Origin: Mytilus californianus
Taxonomy: Eukaryota > Mollusca > Bivalvia > Mytilida > Mytilidae
Length of the DNA: 64,000 nucleotides
Direction: 5' to 3'
Assembly: GCF_021869535.1 (NCBI RefSeq)
Contig: NW_026262668.1
Span: forward strand, 26,231,732 to 26,295,731
Shown: in pieces, positions 13,701 to 24,835 of the stretch
Position numbering within the stretch: the stretch's first letter is position 1
How the letters are laid out: each line of letters opens with the position of its first letter
Translations under genes and position numbers: made by a program
The notes under the pieces: model-generated
The model's database searches: none
What the model saw: only the letters and a program-made list of their open reading frames with translations
Told to the model about the DNA's origin: nothing

Positions 13701-16700
13701 TTCGTGAGAATGATTTTAATCCGTAATAACGAATTATAAAGTTCGTTATCACGTTTTAATCTGTTATTACGAATTTCAAAAAATTATGATAACGGATTTA
13801 ATCCGTTATTACGAATTACAAAAACTGTTATAACTAATTCCAAAAATTCGTGATAACGAATTCTTTTCGGGAGGTCCTAAATGGGCTTCCGTACGTAAAA
13901 TAACGATCTACATATTATTTTAATCTATGACATGAAATCAAAGATATATAGCTAAATCATCATTTTACTAAGGAAAACCTAAGGCATCAAATACTGTAAA
14001 TATCAGTTGGAAAGGGCTTGACTAATCTGATTGGCATGAAACACAAAAACAACTAATAGCAACAAAGCACATTATTGAGAAACTAGCAATTTTTAAAGAT
14101 TTTATTTACTCAATGCATCCAACAAATAAATTATGTTTTACCAATCTTTAATGTCAGCCTCCAATGGAATTAGTGTACAGACGTCATAAACAGCCTGAGA
14201 TGATCAAGACCTTGTGCAATTCCAAATTATAAGTATCGACATGAAATATATATAGGCCAATAAGTGATATATATAGATTATAACATGGCCTTTTTCATAT
14301 CAGTCCCCTTATCCTAGGTCATGTTATCAACCCGAGAACCAACAGGCTCGAGGGATGATTTTGACCATGGGCTGATAGGGGTCTGATATGAAAAAACGAC
14401 ATGTTAAGTTATTTTTATCATATACTTCAGCAGAAGACAAAGTCACATACAGACAAAACTATTTTTAAAACTTTGAAACAATGCGTTTGTTGTAATATTT
14501 GTTTTGTATTTTTTAATAATATATTTTCCTGATTATTAATATTTTCTTTTTCCCCAACTTTGTTATGTTTTACAAAAAAAATGTACCATTGAGGTACATT
14601 TTCCAGAATTTGCCGAATGACGCCAAACTGTCATGCGATAACGTTACAGAAAAGCATGCGATAGTAACCGCGGAAGCAGTTGATATGAAACGGAAGCAGT
14701 TGATATAAACCGGAAGCAGTTGATAACAAAAGTCATATCACACGGCTAAGGCAATTCTTCAAATTTAATGAATAAATATATGTACAAATAAGTTTTATCA
14801 TGGGGTACAATTATACCATTATTTTCTATAAGTATATGATAAAACTGTATACAATACATATTAGGTTTTTTTTTTTTAATCGATTGAAATGAAAACAAAT
14901 GTTTTAAATAAGTATAACTACAGCTTCTTATATAAATAGATTCAGATCTTTTTTCTTTATCTGAATCTAATAGCTTTTTCTTACTTAAGATATATTTCAT
15001 TACACCATAATGCAACAACATTTTCTTCTTCTCACACCTTTCTTTACGGCGGCTTGGGTGTCATGGCGTTTTTTTCATAATATAGTCTTGTTTTAAACTC
15101 TTTCGCTAATAGCTATAGGCAACAGAAGTTTACCGAAATTCAAATCTCGTCAATCGATTAAGAAGACAAAACACTGAGGGAATCGCATGAAATTCAAAAA
15201 GAGCGCGACCTGGTGCATAGGGGGTAAGAGTCTCCTGCTATGTATGCATCATCCGCCATGTGAATCCACTCATTCAACGGAAATGTCGCAATCAGGAATA
15301 AGACACAATCTCTAAAATTTGAGATTAGGCAACTATTTTAGTATCTAAAGATGAAAGAAATCAAAAACATGTCGCTAGGGAGTTGAGACATCGACATAGA
15401 TGTGTACAATTTCGGTCATATTGACTTATCTGTATATCTTATTCACCATTACAAACTCAATTCCCAATCCAATATTCTTGTACGTGTTTATAAATAAAAC
15501 AAATCTATTTTATCTTTTGAAATGTGCCTGTGATAATATAAACGTCACAAAAAATACGTCACTTTTTGTTACGTTGATCCATTCATTTGACGCGCAGTTT
15601 ATATTCGTTTGTGGTGTCCTGGTGTGCAGTCGTAAATTCATGGGAGGTGATCGTTGCTATTCTGTGGCTTACATGTTGTAATGTACTAGTATATTATTCA
15701 TTTATGTATTTCTATGTGCTGAGTGTTCTTGCCTTCGTTTGCACTGTATTCCTGTCACGTAGTGTTGTCATTTGGGTGTTATTTTTGAAATTGCCATATA
15801 AGCGGGAGGTTTAGCTAGCCATAAAACCAGGTTCAACCCACCATTTTTTCTTAAAATGTCCTGTACCAAGTCAGGAATATGGCAGTTGTTATTTACAGTC
15901 CGTTTCTGTGTATGTTTGCGTTTGCGTTTGCTTTTGTTGTAATTCAGTGTTTCTGTTGTTCCGTTGTTTTCCTCTTATAGTTGATGTGTTTCCCTCGGTT
16001 TTAGTTTATTACCCGGATTTGTTTTTGCTTAATCGAATTATTACTATTGCCTGTATTTATTGTGCTTTACATCTTTGTTTTTTTACAATTTCTCTCGGTC
16101 TCTGCCTAAAAAATGACTAAATTGATAAAAACAATCCTTTAGTGGAATAACTTCTATAAGTAGTCAATCGACAATTGTAGCGAAGATTTTTTTTTCTGAA
16201 CACTTTTACTTTTTATCATTTCTCTCTTTTATAGTTTTAGCAAACAAGCAAACATGAGTAAGATTAATCTTTCAAGGGGTCAATTGACGATTCATCCATG
16301 TTTACTTATTTGTAGAATGAAGATCTTATTTGTAGAATGAAGATCATATTTTGTTAAACATTTTTACTATCAACAGATTCTCTCTATCAACTATAGTTTC
16401 CTATAAAAAAAAACATCATAAGTTATAGGAAATAACTTTTATAAAGAATCTTTTGAGGATTTCTGCCAAGTTTGACAAGTTTAGAATTTCTCTCTATCTC
16501 ATATTTTTCACGATAATAACCAAAAACTGCGAAATTTGTAAAAAAAATATTTCAGGGGCAATAACTCCAACATGGGCTATCCAAATTTATATAAACATTC
16601 TGCAGGAGATAGACATTTGCCTGCTGATCAATTCTACTCTATTTCAGCTTTGCTCTAACTGCTTCAGTTTTTTGAGAAATAAGCCCAAAACTTTGACATT

Positions 16701-16973
16701 TTCTTAAAATTTACATATCAGTGGTTATTACTCCAAAATGTATTGTCCGATTCAACAGGAGATAGACCTTGACCTGCTGATCATTTGATCCTCGTCAGAG
16801 TTGCTGTTAGTGCTTTAATTTTTCAGAACAAGCCAACAACTGCATATCAACCGTATCTTATAATTTTAGGTTCTCGTCCAGAATATGCATATTAAATTGC
16901 CGCTGGATGTTAAGCAGCAGCAGCCTCCTCCTCCTCCTCCTCCTCCTCCTCCTCCTCCTCCTCCTCCTCCTCC

Positions 16974-17014
<41 letters not shown>

Positions 17015-17540
17015 TAATCATCTAATTTAAGCAACAGCGGCCATGTCTGTTGGTGGATTAAATCCCCGGATATACTTTTTGAACTTAATACCCTACGAAA
17101 CATTCAAGTAAACTTTGGCCCAGTACTAGTATAAGAGGGGAAGATTTAGAAAAAAAAGTTTACGACGACGACGGACGCCAAGGGATTGTAAATAGGCCAG
17201 GTGAGCTAAACATGCAATACACTATCTTTAATGTAACATTGTTGTGATGTTATTTATGCGTAGACAAGTCGTTCTTTATGATTGGAACGTCCTAACTTGA
17301 AAATAACAACTTTATCTATTAAAATCTACCATTTCAACCCATTTGGAGAAAAGAGTGAAATGCAAACTTTTGATAATGCTCCGAACACAAACAAAAACTT
17401 GCAAACAATTTAGAACATACGACCAAAAGCCAAAAAAAAAAACAATTTATATTATAATAATAGTAATAAAACAATGAAACTTTGTCATAAATAATGTAAT
17501 TGAAATTAATGCACTTACTGTTAATATTTGATTCTTTCAT
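10086..17540 (-). CDS. Single-pass membrane protein with C-terminal SPRY-like domain
   Basis: Proposed exons: 17519-17540 (MKESNIN plus one base), 11871-12197 (109 codons, the first split) and 10086-10750 (220 codons plus stop TAG 10086-10088), giving 337 residues. All junctions are GT-AG and in phase 1. Residues about 9-80 are polar (Asp, Asn, Thr rich). Residues about 89-108 form a hydrophobic span (ILAFICGVILTLVIVVPVMM) preceded by basic LIRLKQHRW. The last exon resembles a B30.2/SPRY domain: YAFSLRFD at the start, YFEIKF, GWSFSI, then RLGFFVNMNHNEFSVID and LCLAFGVYNP. By the positive-inside rule the SPRY part would face outside the cytosol. Exons 2 and 3 are well supported; exon 1, 5.3 kb upstream, is inferred from an ATG, a donor and matching phase. 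I cannot name a family member. Confidence 0.65.
10751..11870. other. Intron 2 of the SPRY-like gene
   Basis: Non-coding, AT-rich, no repeat recognised. Confidence 0.5.
11871..12197 (-). CDS. Juxtamembrane and transmembrane exon of the SPRY-like protein
   Basis: Acceptor TTTTTATATAG ends at 12198 and donor GTATAT starts at 11870. Encodes GFNNYRNSMDVASDDYDN, a polar stretch, the membrane span and SKSSSSEK. An in-frame ATG at NSMDV is an alternative start if exon 1 at 17540 is wrong. Confidence 0.7.
12444..12690 (+). repeat. Dispersed repeat, GGTGCCACATGTGGAGC family
   Basis: Higher GC than its surroundings, ends in a T-run. A short piece (GATGCCACATGTGGAGCA) recurs at 26514. Probably the 3' end of a retroelement or SINE; the open frame through it has no known domain. 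Confidence 0.5.
13295..13892. mobile_element. MITE with 9-bp target duplication and an internal lattice of inverted repeats
   Basis: Ends are inverted repeats (ACGGAAGCCCATTTAGGAC). The 9-bp direct repeat ACGTAAAAT flanks both sides (13286-13294 and 13893-13901). The interior is a chain of short units built from TTCGT(G/T)ATAACGAATT in both orientations. A 9-bp duplication suggests a Mutator-like mobiliser (inference). Confidence 0.85.
14281..14406. mobile_element. Small hairpin element
   Basis: Imperfect inverted arms, TAACATGGCCTTTTTCATAT at 14281 against ATATGAAAAAACGACATGTTA near 14386-14406, with a second small stem inside (CGAG...CTCG). Confidence 0.6.
14662..14730. repeat. Short tandem repeat, CGGAAGCAGTTGATA x3
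   Basis: Three copies of CGGAAGCAGTTGATA separated by 3-5 bases. Confidence 0.7.
15590..16065 (+). mobile_element. Solo 3' tail of the Penelope-like family (copy 3)
   Basis: Matches 8640-9070 over most of its length but lacks any RT sequence upstream, so it looks like a severely 5'-truncated insertion. Confidence 0.6.
16240..17209 (+). mobile_element. Tandem-core element with CTC/CAT microsatellite
   Basis: Roughly 190-250 bp tandem units (TTCAGGGGCAATAACTCCAA / CAGTGGTTATTACTCCAAAA; CAGGAGATAGAC...CTGCTGATCA twice), then a microsatellite of about 17 CTC (16924-16974) and 13 CAT units (16975-17012), and an end ACGACGACGGACGCCAAGGG...GGCCAGGTGAGCTAAA. Same end type as the element ending at 59439. 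Architecture recalls bivalve pearl elements (tandem core plus microsatellite). Confidence 0.6.
17519..17540 (-). CDS. Candidate first coding exon of the SPRY-like gene
   Basis: ATG AAA GAA TCA AAT ATT AAC A followed by GTAAGTG. The phase (1) fits the acceptor at 12197, and the flanking sequence is conserved in a second copy near 3290. No transcript evidence. Confidence 0.5.
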
Positions 17541-18340
17541 TTTGGCTTATTTACTTTGAAGCAAAACAATAATTGATGTACTAAAAGTTCTTAAAATATG
17601 CAGTTTAAAGTAGTCACGTGTGCACAGAACTTTTAAAAAACCTTGTTTTTTTAAATATAATAACTTAGGTCTATTGTACGAGGTCAATCCTATTTTGAAC
17701 AATTAACCGTCTCCATTTAAATGAAACTAGATACATGTCATGCATGTTGAATATAATGTTTTATCAGTTGTACTGTTGGATGATTTTGACACAAGGAATT
17801 TAAATGAAAAAATTCTTCATGACTATCCGTTGTAAACTTGCACTATAGTTTTAGATACATAAAAATTTCCTTTTGGTAGATCCTAACTGTTCAAACACAA
17901 CACTTATTATGATGTGAATAAATTACCCACTTGTTTGAATGGGTAATAAGCTGTTCCTTTCAAATTGAAGCAAGATGAGTGAAGCGTATAAATTTTATTT
18001 CGTACTGATTTTCAGAAGGTCTGTTTGTCATTTTGACTAAAATGACAACATTTAAATTCTTTATTTTAAAATTGTATAAGCGTCGTATTTTTCATACACA
18101 AATGAATGATATCTAGATTGGATTGTAAATATTAAAATAATTGGTATGTATATATATTTTTCTCTTAAATATCTAATTATTCACCAATAAATAAAGCCTG
18201 AAATTACATTAATTGTGAATCTAAGTCATGTAGAAACATCGATACATAAACTGGCCACTGAAAAATTTAGAGCTTTTTCGTATATTAAGTAAACTTCAAT
18301 ATTTCCTTATTTATATAGTAGACAACTGAAATTCTTCAAA

Positions 18341-18436
18341 TCAAATTTCTTTATTTGTTTCATAAGTATGGTTCTCTTTCAGCATAGTTGTCTGTCTCTT
18401 TAAACTGTTGATCAGTCGTTTAGACGTCTCATTTAT
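18341..18436 (-). CDS. SSNA1-like paralogue, coding exon 3
   Basis: Encodes INETSKRLINSLKRQT and a polar tail, then TGA. It lines up with SSNA1 exon 3 ([16 protein letters not shown]). It was found by looking for a phase-0 exon downstream of exon 2; the acceptor TTTTGTTTTGCAG is strong. Confidence 0.8.
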   Translation of the reverse strand: MNETSKRLINSLKRQTTMLKENHTYETNKEI

Positions 18437-21400
18437 CTGCAAAACAAAAGTGATAACTTAAGGACATGTGTCAATATTTTGCTAATGAATAAGCGAGACA
18501 AACAAGACAAATAATTAAAATACAATCACAAAACAACAACAGCAACAGCAACAAACAAAAAAGACCCTCCCCCTTAAAAAAATAAAATAAATTAAACAAA
18601 ACAACCCGTTCATGGAAAGTATAAATCGGTTCAGAATTTGAGAAACCCTTCTAATCATTCCTGTATAAGAAAAACACAATTTTGCCAAAATAATGCTGCA
18701 TCTAGAGATTTACATTAAAATTATTATAACTTCTGATGAGAACAAATTTAAAATAGACATTAAAACAGTCATAGCTCTAAATAAAGACACTACAAAGAAG
18801 TGACGAAATTTTCGACTTGGCGCCTATAAAAGAATACTTAACAAACCGGTACATACAAACACACTTACACCACTGTTCCAGGTTAGGGGAGGGTTGGCGC
18901 CTTTAAACTTGTTTAACCCCGCCAAATTGTATATGTGCCTGTCCCAAGTCAGTAGCCTGTGATTGAGTGGTTGTCGTTTTTTACTGTTTCTCATATTTGT
19001 TATTCGTTTATTGTTTTTCATAGTTTTTCTTGTGTTGTGCTGTTACACCACTGCCACATGTTAGGGGAGGGTTGGTGCCTTCAAACTAGTTTAACCCCGC
19101 CACATTCTGTATATGTGCCTGTCCCATGCAAGTCAGGAGCCTGTAATTCGATCAGTGGTTGTTGTTTGTTGCTGTGTATCATATTTGTTTTTCGTTCATT
19201 ATTTTATACATAAATTTTACCCGTTAGATTTCTCGTTTGAATTGTTTTACAATTGTCATTTTGGGGCCTTTTATAGCTGACTATGCGGTATGGGTTTTGC
19301 TCATTGTTGAAGGCCGTACGGTGACCTTTAGTTGTTAACTTCTATGTCATTTGGTCTCTTGTGGAGAGTTGTCTCTTTGGCAATCAAACCACATCTTCAT
19401 ATTTTTATACATATTAAATTAAAAAGAAAGAGATGTGGTATTATTGCAAATATTTTTTGTTAATATGAATGAATGTGTCGTTGGACGTGGTGTGCTGTTA
19501 AGTTAACTGTAGCGAGTTAATATTGAGTATCAGTATATCTTTCTCTTAAAGGGGCATTGGCTGTCAAATTCAATTTCACCGATTTGACACAAATTCTCAT
19601 ATTTGATTTATAATGTACTAAAACGTATATCCAAATTACATAAAGCCTAAAATAATTAACAATGCATGGACTCGATACTATGGATCAACATTTCGTGTGT
19701 ATCTTTGTCTTAACGCCATCTTATTAATCAGCGAGATGGCCTCCGAAGACTGTCGATAGTTATATAATCCGATATAAACATAAATAGAAATAGAAATAGA
19801 TAGCGACCACGTGCAATTGGATTTTTCTAGGTCTGTTTGATTTCATATTGCAGGTTAAAAGGTATGTTTATCATCGTTTTTACCTGTATAAGAATTATTT
19901 TTTTGTGGATCGGATCAGTCAACCAAAATGTTTATCTTTGTTTCACTTTCAATGTTGACATCATTTTCCTTTTAATAGCTGAATACATGCGTAACCTATC
20001 TTCAGCTAAGAGGTTAAATTAAAGGTCACATGAATACGGATTGAATGAGATCGAATTATTCACTTGCAAGTGAATAATTCATCAGCGATGTTTCTTAGCT
20101 TATTTTGACAAAATTGAACCAAATTGGCTGCTAAAAGCGAATTATCATTTCACTATTTCACTTTTATTAATGATTGAACAAAAAAATATATTTTAATGTT
20201 TGTATATCTCGTAGCTAATGCCCTCTTTAAATTTAATGGATTCTGCTAGCAAAACTATCTGTATAGGTGGATAAATGCTCAATCATACTGATTTTAATTA
20301 CGATGCTCTATTTTCGGGTTGATAAATACGTTTTAACCATTTCAGAGTTCCTTTTACAAAATTCAGTTCTTCAGGTAGCATTTATTCTAAATATCGGATA
20401 CATTTTTGTGATACCAGTTTCACCTTGATATGGAAATAAAGTGTGTTACTATTGCCAATGAGACAACTATCCGCATGAACATTGACGTCACTCATCCTCA
20501 GCAAATTGGGACCATTTGCCAAGATTGAACTTAGAAAATAAATTTGTGTAAACCAACTTTTAATTATGCGCAAATGATTAATGTATATATGATTTGAAAG
20601 ATTCCAACGTGGTTGATCTTAGCTCTTATCTGTTCAAGGCGTGCAACAAATACGTTACCATGGGAAACAAATACGTTACTCGATGTTTGCAAGCTGAATT
20701 ACAATACTTTAACATTATTTTTATCCTGTAGGTACAAAATTCAAATGTCTAATTATTATCTACGTGTTTAAAATTTTCCAGTTAAAAGCAGTACAATTAT
20801 CTAATTATCTAATTTGACGTTGTCCTTCATATGTCTTCGAAAATTGCAGCTCATAACTTGTTGTATTGATGATTTTATTCATTGGTCATTAAACAAAACA
20901 AATATATATGAAAGCAGATAGCTCATATGTCTGAATCCCGAAATGGTACCGATATTTCATCGTTAATCGAAACATGGTAAGGTATCTTTTGGTACCGTAT
21001 CTGTTTAACAAAATATTCTTAGTCTTGTGTTTCAAATATTTTTCTAATATATGACATGTTTTACTGTTGAAAAGGAAGATCAAATATGTAAAAATATATT
21101 TATGCAGTTAAATGGATCTCGTGAAGGTGGTTAATTTTTATCCAAACGATTCCATAGCAACGTATCTGTTTAAAATTAACGTAAAAAGCCATTTCCTAGT
21201 TTAGCAGCTTGTCAATTTTCTTATCGTTATAAATACACGTAACATAATTTTGTTTCGGTTACAACTATAGGCCAACACTTCAAAAGCAAGATAACTATTC
21301 TTTCAATTGACCTTTAGATAAATGTAGAGTCAAATTAAAAGTTGGTAACGTATCTGGTCACAAAAATAGTAACATATTATCTCAAAACTGTGTTTGTTAT

Positions 21401-24259
21401 TTTCTATGACAAACTACTTAAACTGACAAAGATATGTACTATACTGACTGAATGGTGATGGATCGGAAAAGGCAAGATTGGTACACGTTTTGCGAGCTTC
21501 TTAAGGTGGTACCTAACACTACAGGGAGATAACTCTGTAAAAATCTACTAAACGTTTTAATCACGTTATATTGGTAAGGAAATATTAAGCTTCTCTAAGA
21601 TCAAAATTAGTGTTTGTCAAACTGCTATATAACCAGTGAAATTTTTCTGATAAAGTGGTTGGTTCAAATTATTTGAAATTTTTATATTTTTGTCAAAGGG
21701 TCAAAGTAAACATTTTGTCAAAATTTTAGGAAAATTAAACGAGCCAAATTAATATTAGTCAAGGTGTTGGGTACCACCTTAAGTAGAACACTCAACAGAA
21801 AAAATATCTATACCATCAGGGACATTCGTTTTACTCAAAATTATACGTGTTGGTGTAAGGTTGGAGTAATTTTGATATTCTTCTACGGAGTAATTACGTT
21901 TGTTTCGGTTAGATATCTCCCTGGAGTTTCAAAAACATATTTTAAAGACAATTTAAAGCAAGGCAGATAAGGCTTAAAATATCTACAGGGACAATGCATC
22001 AAGTATTGGGCCCGATTTCCTGAGAATGAGTGATGTGATATGAAAGTAAACAACTGTTATTCAATTTACGGCTTTCAACAATGAGAGAAACTCATTCAAT
22101 ATAGTTTTCAACAATGTAAACGAGAACATCAATATTGAAATTGAAATTAAAATTAAATTGATTATATGCCACCCTTTAAATCACGCACCTTTGTCATATC
22201 GTCACTTGGAGTTCAATATATAAAGCGCCATGATGGCACGCTAGTGCTAGCCGTACACATATATGGCATGTCAGTAACTGCTAGTGTAGTCCTTTGTAAA
22301 TGTATATATCATTGTCATTTTGCTTAGTTTCTTTTCAAGGTAACCTATTCTGACATCGGACTCGGACTTCTTTTAAACTGAGTTTTACAGTGCGTATTGC
22401 TGTGTGTTTGTTTATTCTACATTGGCTAGAGGTATAGGGGGAGGGTTGAGATCTCACAAAACATGTTTAACCCCGCCGCATTTTTGCGCCTGTCTCAAGT
22501 CAGGAGCCTCTGGCCTTTGTTAGTCTTGTATGTTTTTTAATTTGAGTTCATTTATATGTTTTGGAGCTTAGTGTGACGTCCATTTCCATTGAACTAGTAC
22601 ACATTTTTGTTTAGGGGCCAGCTGAAGCCCGCCTCCGGGTGCGGAATTTTCTCGCTGTATTGAAGACCCATTGATGGCCTTCAGCTTTTTTATGTTCTTT
22701 GGTCGAGTTGTTGTCTCTTTGACACATTCCCCAGTTCCATTCTCAATATTATATAAGACAACCCTGTACATATTAAGCGTATCAACAATCTAATTAAAAT
22801 ATAGTTGTCTGATTTCGTTATACTCATATGTACGAGCACGCGAGTTAAACTAGATCTGCATTTTAATGAGATGGGAGTATCAATTATTTTCAAAAGTACC
22901 AGTCTGAGAGTATTTCTACAATTATGAACGGAAAGCATTATTTATGGTGCAGACATTTCCGATTATACAATTTGTTCAGCAACTCCATCTCTTCTCAACG
23001 AAATCAAATTATATTTAGTGATAATGTTAATTACAGACTTCTTTAGTCTAAAAAATTGGAGGATGTCCAGTCAAAACTTTAAAAGAATAGAAGGAAAAAC
23101 TCAAAGTTTAACACGAAGTATTACCAAAAGTGTAATTCGATGTTTAACTCGAAGTCTTATTCCATCTTAAAGACAAATTCGAATCATAGCTATACCTTTA
23201 CAATTGTATGTTAGTGTGACTCTGTGAGATTTAACTTTAAATATATTCAGGGTGACCATGAAATACTCATAAACAGGTGGTTCAAATATGAAATACTCAT
23301 AAAAAATTATATATGTAAATTCAACTTTAACAATAACTAAAGCTTATGTATGTGTCTGTCAGGGATTCTACTTTTTTCTAAAACGGGACTCATTTTTTTT
23401 CCTAAAATGTTTTCTTTTCAATCTTATTAAAATATAGATCTTTGATTTCGTTATCCTCATATATACGATCACGCGAGTTGAGATAGTCGAACGTAAAAAA
23501 CCGAAAGCCACTGAAATCAGTAAGTTAATATAAAGTAGTTGAATTATATACAAATATATATGTTTTTGGTGTTTGCTGTTGCCTGATTGTCGGATTGCAA
23601 TCACTTTAATGTATCATACACGACATGAAATGGAATTAATTCATAAAATAAAAGAATAGTTTAGTCATCAAAAGATATTCAAGTTTACCTTTGCAAAGTT
23701 CTTTTCTGCTTCGGTAATTTGATCGATAATTTCTTTGCTATCTTTTTTCTTCCCAGTAAGGCTTTCGTCTACTTTCTTCAGTCTATCAAGTCTTCCTTTA
23801 ATTTCCGTCTGAAGTCGTGAGCACTCTTGTGCTAATTGCTTTTTGTCATATTTTTCGTATGTTTTCTCCCATACTGGAATTTCATTTAATCCATCAGCCA
23901 TTTCAGGTCTAATTTTTGGATTGAATGTCCTTATATTGAGTTTGTGGAGCTTCTTAGTGCCTAACAAAATATACCGGATTAAATATTGTGATTTATGGTG
24001 TAAATTTCAAATGAGTTTTCGTCCATTTAATAATTAGATAACACATGACGAATATAAGAGAATTATATCATGAAATCTTTAAATGATATTTTTTTTTAAA
24101 TAGATGAATTTATTTTGTGTTTCAATAACCTGTTGTTAATGTCAAAAGTTTAAACGACTCTTTAAAAGTTTCAACAAATAAGATTCACTGACCGAAGCAA
24201 TGCATATCTATTTTAGGTTTAAAAACAATACCTTGTTGTTTGTCACAAATTCCACCCAT
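18341..24259 (-). CDS. SSNA1-like coiled-coil protein, divergent head-to-head paralogue
   Basis: Three exons on the minus strand: 24232-24259 (MGGICDKQQ plus one base), 23689-23960 (90 codons), and 18341-18436 (31 codons and stop TGA 18341-18343). Total 131 residues. Junctions are canonical: G|GTATTG, TTTTGTTAG|GC, AAG|GTAAAC, TTTTGTTTTGCAG|ATA. Residues 59-121 align to SSNA1 43-105 with no gaps; by hand count about 26 of 63 positions are identical (blocks RL.KV.ESL, I.E.E, KI.E.S, L.N.LKR). The last intron falls at the same aligned residue (phase 0) and the first intron has the same phase (1). The N-terminal 45 residues are unlike SSNA1 (KIRPEMADGLNEIPVWEKTY). A strong acceptor at 24288 just upstream of the ATG implies a separate 5' untranslated exon. 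Inference: an old inverted duplication of SSNA1, perhaps also a microtubule-associated protein; the function is unknown. Confidence 0.8.
18865..19410 (+). repeat. Dispersed repeat, two partial tandem copies
   Basis: Core GGTTAGGGGAGGGTTGG(C/T)GCC, then TTTAACCCCGCCA, GTGCCTGTCCCA and CAGTGGTTGTTGTTTGTTG appear at 18879 and again at 19060. The second copy continues to GGAGAGTTGTCTCTTTGGCA...CACATCTTC. Other copies: 22430-22755, 32785-33160, 44281-44540, 47205-47440 (reverse), 51060-51290, 59880-60050, 63010-63180. Confidence 0.75.
19549..19860 (+). repeat. About 310-bp dispersed repeat, copy 1
   Basis: Starts AAGGGGCATTGG, contains CAAATTCTCATATTTGATTT and GGATTTTTCTAGGTCTGTTT, ends at GGTTAAAA. 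Copy 2 is at 30113-30430. Confidence 0.75.
20053..20080. repeat. Perfect 28-bp palindrome
   Basis: GAATTATTCACTTG followed by its exact reverse complement, no loop. Confidence 0.9.
21500..21783. mobile_element. MITE with TTAA ends
   Basis: Terminal inverted repeats CTTAAGGTGGTACC(T)AACAC (21500-21519) and its complement (21764-21783, one mismatch). TTAA lies one base inside each tip. Non-coding. Confidence 0.8.
22430..22755 (+). repeat. Dispersed repeat copy
   Basis: GGGGGAGGGTTGAGATCTCA, TTTAACCCCGCCGCATTTTT, GTCAGGAGCCTCTGG and the GTTGTCTCTTTGACACATTC tail. Confidence 0.7.
22785..23500. repeat. Direct repeat of about 65 bp in the paralogue intron
   Basis: ATTAAAATATAG...GATTTCGTTAT(A/C)CTCATAT and ACGA(G/T)CACGCGAGTT occur near 22793-22850 and 23427-23480. 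Nothing else recognised between. Confidence 0.5.
23689..23960 (-). CDS. SSNA1-like paralogue, coding exon 2
   Basis: Ninety codons, lysine- and glutamate-rich. It begins in phase 1 after TTTTGTTAG and ends AAG|GTAAAC in phase 0. The first third contains the IRPEMADGLNEIPVWEKTY segment; the remainder is coiled coil. Confidence 0.85.
24232..24259 (-). CDS. SSNA1-like paralogue, coding exon 1
   Basis: Encodes MGGICDKQQ plus the first base of Gly10. The ATG (24257-24259) is the only one in this exon whose frame matches exon 2. A good acceptor (TTTTTCTTGCAG) ends at 24288, so the exon probably begins at 24287 with a short leader. Confidence 0.7.
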
Positions 24260-24835
24260 TTTTGTGTTTTGTTTCCATCATGAAAATCTGCAAGAAAAAG
24301 TAAAATTCAGTTATGTTTTTTTAACGGAAACTGGTTATAATGATCATTACATTTTTCCTGGTTTATAAATTAACAATTATTTCAACCAATTATTTATTAT
24401 TTCACAAAAGAATGTCACACAGTAACACACATGTATTTCAACTTTCAATCTAGTAATTTAAGCTGTTCACATTCGAAATTTGAAAATTTGAAATTCGAGT
24501 CGTCATTTACTGAGGGTACTAAAGGAGGTAATTGTATTGTGAAAATTTAAAGGCTAACCAGGAAATTTAAGTATTTCTTTTTCTCTGTATTTTCTTCATC
24601 TTTCATTTTCCTATTTTCCTTTTATTTCTTTTTCTATCCTACGTTTTTGAGGACTGGAGAAACAATTACCCGGAATAGTTCGTCATTATTCCGTATCCGA
24701 TACACTTTTTATTCTGAACAACATTCTTTATGACGTAGTACTCATTTTTGCTTATCAACACAAAAAGTGCAAACAAGTTTTGACAGCGAAACTCAAATTT
24801 TCTTCATTCATTTTTTGCTCTCAAGCGCCCTTAAT
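24260..24835. promoter_or_regulatory. Shared divergent promoter interval between SSNA1 and its paralogue
   Basis: The two start codons point away from each other and lie 576 bp apart. The interval should hold both transcription starts plus a non-coding first exon of the minus-strand gene. It is AT-rich with no obvious TATA box or CpG-rich core that I can point to. Confidence 0.5.

Noticed and set aside
23668..23967. A 99-codon minus-strand frame taken as an intronless gene
   Set aside because: Conserved-looking sequence is bounded by an acceptor at 23961 and a donor at 23688, and matching exons exist at 24232 and 18436.
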